The position numbers were made by a program, and so were the translations under genes. Under the pieces are notes generated by a model. The model ran no database searches, was not told the origin of the DNA, and saw only the letters and a list, made by a program, of their open reading frames with translations. Of a stretch of DNA of 64,000 nt, positions 45,396 through 56,786 are shown piece by piece. Source of the DNA: Coix lacryma-jobi var. lacryma-jobi (taxonomy: Eukaryota > Streptophyta > Magnoliopsida > Poales > Poaceae); contig CM019826.1 in NCBI GenBank assembly GCA_009763385.1, positions 60,417,713-60,481,712 on the forward strand. Direction: 5' to 3'. Within the stretch, counting starts at the first letter, position 1; the number at the start of each line of letters is the position of its first letter.

Positions 45396-46510
45396 TCAAA
45401 ATAAAAGAGTCAGTCTGTACATCTCAAAATGCTTCCCCCATCTAAAGGGGAAACACACACCAAGCTCACCCCTCAACCTATTAAAGGTTGATTCGTCTAA
45501 AGGCTTGGTGAAAATATCAGCCAATTGGTGATGAGTATCGACATGGCGAAGGTCAATATCACCCTTCTCCTGGTGGTCTCTCAAGAAATGAAAGCGCACA
45601 TCAATGTGTTTGGTTTTCGAGTGAAGCACGGGGTTCTTAGCAACGCTAATGGCACTCGTGCTGTCACAAAGCAAAGGAACTCGAGTAAAGCTCAAACCAA
45701 GTCACGCAAAGTGGCCATCATCCAGAGTAACTGGGAACAGCAGCTAGCCGCAGCAACATACTCAGCCTCCGTAGTAGACTGGGCGACACTAGACTGCTTG
45801 CGAGAAGACCACGACCAAGAGAAGACCCAATAAACTGGCAAGTCCCAGAAGTGGACTTGCGCTCAATGCGACAACCAGCAAAATCGGCATCGGAATACCG
45901 CAAAGCGAGAGAGTGGAGGAAGCAGAATACCAAATCCCGAACTCAGGCGTGAAACGAAGGTACCTGAATATGCGCTTCACCGCCTGACGGTGAGAAGTGC
46001 GTGGCGAAGCCTGAAAGCGCGCGCACAAGCACACGGCGAACTGAATGTCCGGCCGTGTCGCCGTCAGGTAGAGCAGCGATCCAATCATGCTGCGGTACTC
46101 CTTCTGGTCCACTGCTTCTCCATCCGTGTCGGCATCCAGGGCAGTCGTAATCGACATGGCGTCGGAAGAGGCTTGGCCTCACCCATGTCGAACCGCTTCA
46201 GCAAGTCCCTCGTGTACTTGCCCTGGTGCACAAACGTCCCTCTCGGGATTGCTTAATTTGCACCCGAGAAAGAAGGTCAGCTCGCCCATCATGCTCATCT
46301 CGAACTCCCTGCTCATAGTATCTGCAAACTTGGCAACCAAGCGTGAGAAGAACCACCGAAAATGATATCATCCACGTAATTTGGACCAAGAGAGTATCTT
46401 TGCCTTGCTTGAGGAGAAAGAGCGTTTTATCAACACATCCCATTTTAAAACCCTTAGCAGTAGCAAAAAGTTTTTTATCTCTCATACCAGCTCTAGGGGC
46501 TTGTTTCAAA
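45396..46510 (-). pseudogene. SIRE-1 RNase H and C-terminal reverse transcriptase, shifted
   Basis: On the minus strand, 46509-46198 holds KGFKMGCVDKTLFLLKQGKDTLLVQI. This should run into the YVDD catalytic motif, but a shift gives another frame there (about 46380). QKEYRSMIGSLLYLTATRPDIQFAVCLCARFQASPRTSHRQAVKRI (from 46100) is the classic copia segment linking polymerase to RNase H. RNase H continues with DADFAGCRIERKSTSG, LLCDSTSAISVAKNPVLHSKTKHIDVRFHFLRD and TKPLDESTFNRLRGELGV. At least three frame changes are present. RNase H would degrade the RNA of the RNA:DNA hybrid during reverse transcription. Confidence 0.85.
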
Positions 46511-47245
46511 CCATACGAGCTTTGTGGAGTTTAAAGACATGTTTGGAAACTTGGGATTTTCAAAACCGGGGGGTTGCTGGACATAGACCTCCTCCTCAAT
46601 GTAGCCGTTTAAGAAGGCACTCTTGACATCCATTTGAAAAAGTTTGAAACCCATGATGCAGCATAAGCCAAGAGTATCCTAATAGCCTCCAAACGAGCTA
46701 CAGGAGCGAAGGTCTCCTCATAATCTATCCCCTCCTCTGACTATAACCCTTCGCTACAAGCCGGGCCTTGTTTCTCACAATGTGCCCTCCTCTCCTTGCT
46801 TGTTTTTAAAAACCCATTTTGTCCCAATAGGTTTACAGTCAGGAGGTGGTGGCACTAGAACCCAAACCCGATTTCGCTCAAAGTTCTCTAGCTCCTCATC
46901 ATGGCATTGACCCAGTCCGGATCCGTCAATGCGTGTCCAACATCTCGGGGTTCAAAAGACGCAACAAAAGCAGAATGAGCAAAGTGCGAGATGTGCTGAC
47001 CTGGAGCGAGTAACTCGCTCGTCGATGTCGCCGATCATCTGTTCAGGGGGGCTGGCGCTGATATGTCGTGGCGCCTCCCGGGAAGAAGTGACCTCCCCCT
47101 CAACAGCAGCTGGTTCCACCCCCCGGGTACAAAAGGTACCGCGCGAGTGGGGGATCCCACGGCCCCCAGGAAGAAGAAGTGTCGGGCCGTGATCGTCGTC
47201 GAGGCCGCCCTTTGCGGCACGGCAGGTGGAGGGGTGCTGGATCAT
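46511..47245 (-). pseudogene. SIRE-1 N-terminal reverse transcriptase, degraded
   Basis: Between integrase and the recognisable polymerase end, the minus strand contains scattered motifs in changing frames. Antisense reading of 46540-46870 matches the usual lead-in (gtggaacccaaa... and lysine-rich spacing), but no frame is open for long. I place the palm N-terminal half here by position only. Confidence 0.55.
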
Positions 47246-48450
47246 CTATACCTTCAGCACCCTCGTCCTCATCATCAAAAAGAGGCTCTCAACCTCATGA
47301 TCACCTGCACGCTCAAACGAGAAGGGACAAACAAGAGTCTCGTCGAAGGAGACATCTGATGTCTCCATACTCGGTTGTGTCAAGGTTAAGTACACGATAA
47401 GCTCGAGTGTGAGTGCCATAACCCAAAACACACCGTCAGAAGAACGAGACTCAAACTTGTCCAGGTTGCCTTTTTCAATATAAACAAGTGCAACCAAAGA
47501 CTCTAAATAACTCACCTGGGCTGGCGACCAAAACCAACTCATAAGAGGTCTTCTTCAAAAACGCTCTCAGAAAATGCGATTCGAAAAATGTAGCATGCAG
47601 TGTTCATAGCTTCGGCCCAAAAACGCCGCTAGGAGTCCTATGCTCATCAAGCATCGTCCTGGCCATCTCAACAAGGGTCCGATTCTTCCTCTCTACAACA
47701 CCATTTTGAGGTGGTGTATAGGGGGAAGAAACCTGATGCTCCAAACCAAGGCGGTTACAAAACTTCTCAAAATCCGAATTTTTAAACTCGGAACCATTAT
47801 CACTCCGAATAGCTCGCATCGAGTTCAAAGGGAACTCGTTCTGAAGACGCAAAATCAGATTGCGAGCAATGAGAAAGTCTCGGTCTTCTCAGCTAAAAAG
47901 AAGACCCACGAATATCTCGAAAAGTCGTCAACAACAACCAAAACATACCACTTGCCACCAACCGAGCTCACCCGAGCCGGACCAACAAGGTCCATGTGTA
48001 AAAGCTCTCCGGGGTGCGAGGTCATGACCTTAGTCACCGATGGTGGGGAGCAGCAACCATCTTCCCATGTCTGCAAGAATGGCAAACTAGATCCTTCTCC
48101 ATCGAAAGCTTGGGCAATCCTCGGATTAGGCCAAGTGAGCTAAGTCTTGCAAGCAAGTCGAAGCTTAAGTGACCGAGCCTCCTATGCCACTTCCAAAGAT
48201 CGGAAGAAGAAGGACTAGCCAAAAGACAGCGAGAAGAACCAAACGATTCCGAGAAATTCGCACAAAAGACTTTCCCAAAGGGCGAAATCAGACATACAAG
48301 ATCGCCCTGAGGATCTAAGATGCGACTAAGGTTCGGTTTAAAACGAATCTCATAGTCATCATCAAAAAGTTGCGAAACAGAAAGAAGTTTAAAATGCAGG
48401 TTAGAAACAAGAGCAACATCGCGCAACACAAAGTGCTCATTAACCCGCAC
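47246..48450 (-). pseudogene. SIRE-1 integrase, shifted
   Basis: GAG-pre-integrase zinc region: WHRRLGHLSFDLLARLSSLGLI...LVCHSCRHGKM (48450-48034), with the H-H-C-C pattern. The core has HMDLVGPARVSSVGGKWYVLVVVDDFSRYSW (48085-47855; first catalytic Asp in HMDL) and IRSDNGSEFKN...VVERKNRTLVEMARTML (47852-47604; second Asp and Glu). The C-terminal part YLESLVALVYIEKGNLDKFESRSSDGVF is at 47520-47420. Shifts separate the three parts. The enzyme would insert element DNA into the genome. Confidence 0.88.
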
Positions 48451-48469
48451 CGACCGCGAGACAACACCT

Positions 48470-48600
48470 TACCTTTACTATGTCGCCGAAGGTTATGTAC
48501 TCCTTTCCGGCGACCGGGCTAAGGCTGGAGAACCACTTGGTGTTTCCGGTCATGTGCCTCGAACAACCGGAATCCACCAACCAAATCCTCCTCCAACCGT
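48470..48600 (-). pseudogene. SIRE-1 aspartic protease active-site region
   Basis: Reading the minus strand from about 48595: WLVDSGCSRHMTGN, then TKWFSSL, the copia protease signature with DSGCS. The flap region follows (about 48510-48450, ITFGD). Frame integrity over the full domain is poor. Confidence 0.8.
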
Positions 48601-50181
48601 CTTACCTACATCAAAAGAAAAGACATAGGGTGAGCATACGGTCCAACACTGGGGTTAGTGAAATAAGGGGAAAACCAGTGTTGGGCCGGCTGCTCAAAAG
48701 AAGGTTAGTGAAAAAACCATTCCTAGCATGTCTACGAGGGAAGCGATCACCACGCTGAGGAAAACGTGGTCCGCTGGGGAAGAAGCGCTCACCGCGGTAC
48801 TCAAACTGCGGTGGGGAAAGCGCTCAACAAAGCCTCCGCCACGGGGTCCGTTACCTGCAAAAGCAGGACCCCGTCGGGCACGCTCTCTACGAGGTTTACG
48901 CCTAGGAGCCTGGGGCTCAACTGCTCTAGCGTCTCTCCTCGGAGCTCTCTCCTGCCTAGGCCTAACAAACTGAGGTGCTGGACCTCTAGGCCTAGTCTCC
49001 CTCCTCGGGCTCTCATCTCCTGCCTAGGCCTGGGATCCTGTCGTCCGGACCTAGCAGCTCTCCTCTGGGCCTTCGGTACATGTCCACCATGAGCTGGATG
49101 GTACATGTCCGGGTTCTCCGTCTCCCGAGCCCTGCGCGCCTCTCTCTTGCGCCTAAAGCAGAACTCGCTCAAGTGACCATCTCTCCCACAAAATCACACT
49201 GGTACCTCACCGCACGCACAGGGGGTTGTTGGTGACCAGGGCTGTGGGTGTGGCTCACCTTGCCTTGCCCTTCGGTGGCAACTCCTCACGGATGGGTGGC
49301 ATAGCATCAAGCTTGTTCTGAGGTGGTTTGGCTTGGGTGCCAAACTGGGTTCTTGGGAGGAGCTCTCGGGGGTTCCTCAACCACACCCATCTTTGGTGAT
49401 AGGCTTGGCTGGCTCTTTGAGTGGAAGCTTGGCAAGTTTGGGAGTAGTGGTGGAGTTGGGCTTCTCACATGGGTTCAGACCACTAGACTCTCCAATCTTC
49501 CCAAAAGCTGAGAGATCAACACTCTGAGCAAAACCTACACCAGGGGCACCAACAGCTCGCTTGAATTGGGAGATCATCATCCCGAGCTGCGGCTCACTAC
49601 TGGAGACCCATGACAAGATGGACCGAAGGTATGTGTTTTCTTCCTCGGTTTGCATCTTGCCATGCTTCACATTGGCAATCTCCATCTCCAGGCCCTCACA
49701 CAAAGCACACCTCTTGACACAAGTGCTATCCGAGCTGGCCTTCTCTAAAGACTCAAGCTTGGCATTCTTCTCTGCCAACTCAATTGCAAGACAGGACAAG
49801 TCTTGCACGCACCCAACAGCTGCGGCCTAGCTCGGAGCTCATCCACCTCATCTACCAGCGCAGCATACTTACTCCTCAGAGTGAGAAGATCCGTCATGTG
49901 CGCGGCGCAACTCTCGCACTCCCAACTCCTCCGACACAACCACGGTGGACCGAGCGAACTCAAGCTCCTTCACCGTGTCCTCCCACTTCTTCTTCTGCCT
50001 AAACTCCTCGCTCTCTATCGGCACGCCTAACAACTTGTCTTGGCTAAGGAGGGGCAGCAGTCACTCTTCAACCTCGGAGGAAAGCTCGTCGTAGGTGAGA
50101 GATACCTGGGAGGTGTCGTCGTCGTCGTCGTTCCGAGGGGTACGCTCCGGCCTCGCCTCGACCTCAAGCTCGCCGTCGACC
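48601..50181 (-). mobile_element. SIRE-1 Gag C-terminal extension, broken
   Basis: A long helical region on the minus strand (49808-49377) starts QDLSCLAIELAEKNAKLESLEKA and contains CVKRCALCEGLEMEIANVK, as in SIRE Gag tails. A second zinc-knuckle-like motif ending GRDGHLSEFCFRRKREARRARE is at about 49190-49130, with one base apparently missing before it. The rest is Pro/Arg-rich linker. The long Gag tail before protease is a SIRE trait. Confidence 0.65.
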
Positions 50182-51358
50182 TCATCGCCCAGCGCCATGG
50201 TGCAGACCGTCGTCGTCGGCGAAGAAGCAGAGGCCGTTCAGCTTGTCCTCGATCCTCTTCTTCTTCTCGGACTCGTCATCACTCGAGCTGGCGGAGTCGT
50301 CATCCGAGCCGTCGACGTCGCTGAGCGTGGCGAAGAATGCACGCTGCTCAGCTTGCTGCTTCTCCAAGTACTTCTTCTTGATGTACTCTTTGTCGAAGCC
50401 GCCCCGCTTCTTGTGCCTTGGGGGAACGTGCTTCTCCTTGTACTTGGAGTCGCGCCTGTGGCCGTGATCGCCCTTCCCCAGATGCTTGTTCTTCTTCTTG
50501 GGGCAGTCGGCGATGAAGTGGTCGGGGTCGCCGCATCGTAGCATCCGGCGCGTCCTCCTCCACGACGGCGGTTCACGCGGTTGTTGTTGGAACCGCGAAA
50601 ACCGGTTGGCAAGCAAAGCCAACTCGTCGTCTCCCAAAGACTCCAGCTGGTCCTCTGTCACAGAAAGAGAGAAGAAAGCGCAAAGCCAGCTGAGGGTTAG
50701 AGGAAGAGCCGGAAACCAAAGCCATGGACGGGCGAGAAGGATTTTCAAAAGAAGCCCTCGCCATAGCATCAATCTCACTGGACTTGAGCTTACTGAAGAG
50801 CTCGTCGCAGGTGAGGGTCTCATAGTTCGGCGATTCGATGATTGCCTGAACCTTGGAGTCCCACACCGAACGGTCAAGAGTGTGCAAAAGCTTCAAAGCA
50901 CGCTCATGATCGTCAAATGGCAACTGCTCTCTGTTAGCCCTCATCCTGTTGACAATCACCTGAAAGCGAGCGAATAAACTTTCTATGCTCTCGCCAGGCT
51001 GATGTCGAAAGTTCTCATACTCTCTCTTGAACGACTCGTAGAGTCGGGTTTGACTTGAGAGGTGCCCTCATGAAAACGCATGAGGGTGTCCCAGATCTCC
51101 CGAGCCGTAGAGGTGAGAAACGCGATCAAACTCACCCATGCTCAAACAGGAGAACAAAGCATTACGCGCCCGGCTATTGGCTTCGTGCTCATCGATCTGA
51201 AGCTGAGAGACACGAGCAGCCAGGACCACGTAGTTGGCGTTGTTGCAAATATCCCAAATCGAAGAGCCCATGCTCTGGAGATAGGCCGACATGCGTATCT
51301 TCCAATACGCATAGTTCGTCCCATCGAAAAACGGCGGTTTGCCCACGCCGCGATCCAT
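50182..51358 (-). pseudogene. SIRE-1 Gag, shifted
   Basis: The start MDRGVGKPPFFDGTNYAYWKIRMSAYL at 51358 is 50 bases inside the primer site. A shift occurs before 51068. The capsid continues in 50959-50573 (ERALKLLHTLDRSVWDSKVQAIIES, LTCDELFSKLKSSEIDA) and, after another shift, in 50877-50182, which ends with CGDPDHFIADCPKKKNKH (zinc knuckle) and an Asp/Ser-rich tail. The order and motifs are those of copia UBN2-type Gag. It would package the element RNA. Confidence 0.88.
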
Positions 51359-51407
51359 GTCGCCTTCGGTGGATCTGGAACCGGCTAAGGTGGAAGATCC
51401 TTAACCT

Positions 51408-51419
51408 GCTCCGATACCA
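51408..51419 (-). promoter_or_regulatory. Met-tRNA primer-binding site of SIRE-1
   Basis: The minus strand reads TGGTATCGGAGC, two bases after the LTR end (CTTCA). It is one base different from the common TGGTATCAGAGC site complementary to initiator Met-tRNA. Confidence 0.9.
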
Positions 51420-51421
51420 AT

Positions 51422-53380
51422 TGAAGGACCGAGAAGCTACCCGAAAGCGACCAGAGGGGGGGTGAATGGGAGCTTCAAAATTTCCTTTCGGAAACTAGAT
51501 GCCACTGTCCCAAGATCAACCCCAAAAGCGAAACCTAGAGCTTGCTAATGTCCACGACCCTAGATGTAGGGTGGATGCTTCCTAGAAGCACAGCGGGACA
51601 CTAGACAACCCTAGAAAGCCAACCCAAAAGACGGAACTCAAATCCGATCAAGAACGAACGAACCGCGAACGAAGACGCGCGAAAACTGCAGCGACCGGAC
51701 TCTGGCCTGCGTCCGGTCAGCAGGGACCGGACGCGTCCGGTCGTCAGAAAACAGCTCTGGGAGCTCTCTGTTCGCGACCGGACGCACGGAGCTCAAGCGT
51801 CCGGTCGTTCACTGAGCGTCCGGTCAGATGAGACAATGACACGGGAACAGTGCAAGCGTAGCGTCCGGTCGAAATGCAAACAGAGCGTCCGGTCGAGAGC
51901 GTCCGGTCAGTACGCAGAAAAGCTTGGCGCCGTGCTCAACGACCGGACTCTGAAAGCGTGCGTCCGGTCAGCCCGACAGAGCGTCGGTCACCCCGCGACT
52001 GCACTGAAACTCCGGCGATTCAACCCGATCTCCTCCGAATCAAGTGCTCTAGGCTTGGGATTCGATCTGAGGAGTCACAAGGAGGTTAGTGAGCTATCTC
52101 TAAGAGATCATGGCTCGAACCTAACTCCAAATCGGTGAATCGAAGGAATTCGGGGGAAGAAGAAAAGAGACCCGAAACTAAAACTTGATCGATCTCCTAG
52201 ACCGTGAGGTTAGAGATGATTTCTTTCGGTGGAAAGAAGTGCCTCACGATCTAGAGCAACTCAGTTCAAACGGAATCGTGAAAGATGAACCGAGCACAAA
52301 GATCAAGCGACGGGAAAACTCAAGGCACAAAGCAATCCGCGAAGAACATGATGAACATGAAATCAAAACGCGAATTGACACCAAGAGATGGGATCCAAGG
52401 TGAGGATACGGCCTCACTTCCTCGAATCAACAGTACACAGAGTGGAGTCTCTCTGCGGATCTCAACTAGCTAAAGCAGGGGTGTGGGAGAGTGGAAACCC
52501 TAGGAAATGAAAGCTCTAACTGAGATTAAGATAGGGAGGAGGGTGTCTCCCCTAGACTACTTATACTAACCTAGCCTAAGTCTATTTCCTACTCTACCCC
52601 TCTCTACTCTAATTTACAGAGCGGACCAGCCTAACCCTAAGGCTATTCTAGTCCACCCGCTGGTGGTAGGTAGATCCGACGGCCACGCCCGCACGGTCTT
52701 CCGCGTCGCCTCCACGCAACCTTCAGATCGCCGCCACGTGCCGCCACCACTCTGCACCCCCGGTTTTGCGGCCCAAACCGGAAACCAGCCTTTTCCATCA
52801 GCCCCCGGTTTTGAGGCCCAAACCGGGAAACCAGCCTCCAGCCCGAGTTTTGTGGCCCAAACTCGGAAACCCTCAGCGCCCGAGTTTTGAGGCCCAAACT
52901 CGGAAACCGGCCCACTCCCAGGTTTTGAGGCTCAACCTGGAAACCCAGCACCCAGGTTTTGAGGCCCAAACCTGGAACCGTCCACCGTTGGTTTTTCCCG
53001 GGCTCTACCAACAAACCGGCGTCGTAGAAGGGATGCACCGCCTGTGCACCCCTTCCACCGACATGATCGCACTTCTCCGCTTGTCGCTGTCGCAGGCTGC
53101 CAGCCACCACAGCTGATCCTCCGGCCTCCAGTCCATCAGTCCAAGTCCACGTCCGCCCTTCACCGTCCGATACATCGGCATGGCACGTCCGCCGCACGGC
53201 ACGCCCATCCTTCATCGCGCCCGGTCCGTCGGCACGGCACGTCGCAACTTGACCTTCACCCGCCATCGACCACTGTCTCCGTGCTCGACACCTGCACAAC
53301 ACAAGCCAAAGAACATGCGCATCATCTCCGTTGACAATCACTCATCACACAGAGACTCGGCATACACCCATGTATCCGCA
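51422..53380 (-). repeat. 5' LTR of SIRE-1
   Basis: Same termini as the 3' LTR. It begins on the minus strand TGCGGATACATGG at 53380. A TATA-like gtataagtag is on the minus strand at about 52561. It contains the GCGTCCGGTC array (51690-52000) and the hairpin array (52757-52980). Confidence 0.92.
52757..52980 (-). repeat. Hairpin array in SIRE-1 5' LTR
   Basis: Six units at roughly 38-base spacing. Arms, in plus coordinates: CCCGGTTT/AAACCGGG (two), CCGAGTTT/AAACTCGG (two), CCAGGTTT/AACCTGG and CCAGGTTT/AAACCTGG. The loop TGAGGCCC is nearly fixed, and a GGAAAC spacer follows each. Confidence 0.82.
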
Positions 53381-53385
53381 TTCTT

Positions 53386-54801
53386 AACAAAAGCGGGATA
53401 GCTTACGCGTAGGTACCTCCTCGGGTTCCAGTCCGCATCGTGGGTCCGTGATTGCTCCAGAGATCTTGTAGTCTTCACTGTTTTCGTTTACGAGTCCTCT
53501 CGGTCTTGGTATCCAAAATCTTCCTTGGGCTGCTCGTAGTACTCTAGATCCGATCTGATGGTGACATCTGGAACCGAACTTCTTCTTGTTCTGGAACTCG
53601 AGACATTCTTTAACTGTGACGTGGAACACTGGGAAAACTGTGCTCATTTCTGGGGATAACTGTACTCGTATGCCACTTTGTCCCTTCTTTGTATGATCCG
53701 TTAAGTCCCACATATCGGGTGCTACTGTCTTCTTATTCCAAAACGTTGGACTTTTCTCATGGGTGAGACCTTAAGGTAACATAGTCTCCTACTTGAAATT
53801 CCAGGGGTCTTCTCCGTGTGTCGGCATAACTCTTTTGTCTGGATTGTGCTACCTTAATATGTTGTTGTACTGTTTGCACAATCTTTTCAGCATCCTTACG
53901 TAATCTGACCCATAGAATCCTCGATCTCCTGACTCAACCCAATTTAACCGGGGTTCTGCGCCTTCTCCATACAAACTTCAAACGGTGCCATCTTATAACT
54001 TTCCTGAAGTTGTTTTGTTATGAAAACTCGGCAAGGGGTAACCATTTTTCCATGACTCTCCTGAAGATAGAACACAAGCTCTTAGGATATCTTCTAAGAT
54101 CTGATTTACTCTTTCTGTTTGTCCTGCGGTTTGGGGGTGATAGGCGGAACTTCTACCACTTAGTTCCTAGCTCTTTGTGCAACTGTTCCCAAAAACATGC
54201 TATGAACTGGGGTCCTCTATCAGAAACATCCTTTTTGGAATTCCATGTAACCTCAAAATTTCTGAATATACAAGTCTGCATACTGATAAGGGCGGTGGTG
54301 TAGTCTTAACTGTGTATGAAGTGAGCCACTTTAGATAACCGATCTACGATAACCCAGATAGAATCATTTCCTCTCTGAGTAGTAGGAAGACCTCTGTGAT
54401 GAAATCCATACTAATTTCTTCCCATTTCCACTCTGGGATGGATAACGGTGTAACAGTCCGCCAGGTCTCAAGTGTATAGCTTTTATCCTGCAGCATGTAT
54501 CGCACCTTGCAACATAAGCTGCAACTTCTTTCTTCATCTTTGACCACCAATACCTGGTTCTCAAATCCTGGTACATCTTACTGCTTCCTGGGTGAATAGA
54601 TAGCTTTGAATTGTGAGCCTCATTCAAAATTCTTTCTTTCAGCTCGGTGTCTTTAGGAACAACCAACCTCTGATTATACCATAGAATTCCCTGCTCATCT
54701 GTGCGGAAGTTCAAAGAACTACTGGTTTCCAACCTCTTCTTAATCTGACAGATCTCTTCATCGGTCTTTTGTTTCTCGATGATGTCACTTCCAAGGTACA
54801 C
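53386..54801 (-). pseudogene. Chromovirus integrase and chromodomain, degraded
   Basis: 54801-54364 reads DTELKERILNEAHNSKLSIHPGSSKMYQDLRTRYWWSKMKKEVAAYVARCDTC, the H-H-C-C zinc-binding N-terminus of Ty3 integrase. The core follows as EWKWEEISMDFIT (first catalytic Asp region, about 54430) and then falls into several frames. 53713-53386 holds PVFHVT...KECLEF and YKI followed in another frame by a WSN-type segment, the usual lead into the C-terminal chromodomain of this clade. The region is broken by many one-base changes. The domain normally guides insertion to methylated-H3 chromatin. Confidence 0.78.
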
Positions 54802-54849
54802 TGAAGAGTGATGTTGTTCACCATAACGGGGTGCATAAGGTTAAATCTA

Positions 54850-55838
54850 TCCTACAAAAGTGGTTGTAGGGAGTTGCAATGAGTCTTGCGACTCAAGGCA
54901 TCGGCTACAACGTTTCTTTTCCGGGGTGGTAATGCACTTCAAGGTATAATCCTTAATTAGCTCTAACCATCTTCTCTGCCTCATATTCAACTCTGGCTGG
55001 GTGAAGATATATTTCAGACTTTTATGATCCGTGTACACATGACATAGATTTCCCATAAGATAATGTCTCCATATTTTGAGTGCATGCACGACGGCTGCTA
55101 ATTCCAAATCATGAGTGGGATAATTTCTTCGTGCGGTCTCAACTGGCGAGAAGCATAGGCGATAACTCTTCCATTCTGCATGAGCACACATCCAAGTCCG
55201 ATCTGGATGCGTCAGAAAACACATCAAAAGGTTCCTCTAAGTTTGGCTGAGCCAGAACAGGTGCGGATGTCAACAACGTTCGCAAGTGCGAAAAGCTACT
55301 TCACACTCTGTGGTCCATTCGAACTTCTTGTTTTTCTGCGTTAAACGGGTCATAGGCTTGGCTATTCTCGAAAAATCCGGAATAAAACCGACGGTAGTAT
55401 CCTGCCAAACCCAAAAAGCTGCGAACCTCAAAAAACACTCGTGGGTGCTTCCCAATCCATAACCTCTTGTACTTTAGAAGGGTCTACAGAGATCCCTTCC
55501 TCTGAAAGGACGTGACCAAGGAAAGGTACCTTCTTCAACCAAAACTCACACTTGCTGAACTTAGCATACAACTGTGCTCTCTAAGCCGAGGTTAGAACGA
55601 CTCGTAGATGCTCAGCATGATCCTTCTCATTCTCAGAGTATACCAAGATGTCATCGATGAACACTACAACAAACTTATCCAACTCTGGCATGAAGACCGA
55701 ATTCATCAGGTACATGAAATGTGCCGGTGCATTGGTCAATCCAAAGACATAACTAAATATTCATAGAGTCCGTATCTGGTAGAGAAAGCTGTTTTTGGCA
55801 CATCTTCTCTTCTGATCTTAATCTAATGGTATCTGACC
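54850..55838 (-). pseudogene. Chromovirus reverse transcriptase C-terminus and RNase H, shifted
   Basis: The polymerase active site reads VVVFIDDILVYSENEKDHAEHLR on the minus strand near 55670-55605 (FIDD catalytic Asp pair). A connection region follows at 55455-55270 (FSRIAKPMTRLTQKNKKFEWTTECEVAF), then RNase H at 55227-54900 (NYPTHDLELAAVVHALKIWRHYLMG, VYTDHKSLKYIF, RQRRWLELIKDY). All parts are collinear with Del/Tekay polyproteins but in at least three frames. Confidence 0.85.
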
Positions 55839-56786
55839 TCAGATCGATCTTGGAGAACACTTTTCTTTTGACAACTGATCAAACAAGACATCGATTCGAG
55901 GTAAGGGGTACTTATTCTTTATAGTTACTGCATTAAGCGGTCTGTAGTCCACGCACATCCTTAAAGTTTTATCCTTCTTCTTCACAAAGATAGCGGGACA
56001 TCCCCAAGGCGATGAACTAGGGCGTATCAAGCCCTTATCCAAAAGCTCTTGCAACTGAACTTTGAGCTCTGCTAACTCTTTAGCGTGCATTCTATACGGT
56101 CTCCAAGATATGGGTGCCGTTCCGGGGATTAACTCTATAGCAAACTTCACCTCCCTATCTGGCGGTAGTCCAGGCAACTCATCAGGGAAAACATCCGGAA
56201 ACTCACATACTATCGGAATCTCGACTATCTGCTTTGCCGTGATATTGAACAACACTCCGATCTCATGGGGGTTTCGAGGTAACTTGAACCGAAAGGTAGA
56301 CCCATTAAGAGGGCTAACCATAGAAACTACTCGTTCTGCGACGTCAAGATTGACTTTCCAGAGTTTCATCCAACCCATACCTAAGATTACATCCAGACCT
56401 AGACCAGGAATTACGATAGGATCCACTATGGCCTTCCTATTCCCAAAGGTCATTTCCACTCCTTTAGCCATTTTACGCGCGGAGAGAACAGCTCCGGCGG
56501 AACTTATCTGATATCCCCGGTCTAACTCTATCAACTCAAGATTACTTCTTATAATAAAGTTCTCACTTATGAAAGAATGCGATGCTCCAGAATCAAACAG
56601 CACAACTGCGGGGCATTGATTAACAAGAAACGTACCAGCGGTGACAGACTCTCCTTCTGGCACTTCTTCCACGTGGTGTGTGATGCACATGACCCATACG
56701 AGGTGGGGGCTGAGTGTACTGCTTCTTTGGGCGAGGGCACTGACGTGACAGGTGTCCAGTTTGGCCACAGTTATAGCATGGACCAA
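55839..56786 (-). pseudogene. Chromovirus protease and N-terminal reverse transcriptase
   Basis: This 315-codon open stretch is the best preserved pol segment. The protease has CPAVVLFDSGASHSFISENF (DSGA active site) and later VIPGLGLDVILGMGWM. Reverse transcriptase begins PDVFPDELPGLPPDREVKFAIELIPGTAPIS, then LLDKGLIRPSSSPWGCPAIFVKKKDKTLRMCVDYRPLN and YPLPRIDVLFDQL. A shift just after DQL interrupts it. Confidence 0.9.

Larger units (their letters stand above)
41835..53380 (-). mobile_element. SIRE-1: complete Ty1/copia element of SIRE type
   Basis: Two LTRs of 1952 and 1959 bp (41835-43786, 51422-53380), exact 5-bp duplications TTCTT (41830-41834, 53381-53385), Met-tRNA primer site (51408-51419), polypurine tract (43787-43800). 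Gene order on the minus strand is gag, protease, integrase, reverse transcriptase, RNase H, which defines Ty1/copia. The Gag start PPFFDGTNYAYWKIRM and overall length of 11.5 kb fit the SIRE/Maximus clade (Opie/Ji relatives). The LTRs look nearly identical apart from scattered one-base indels, so insertion is recent. The frames nevertheless carry many shifts. Confidence 0.9.
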
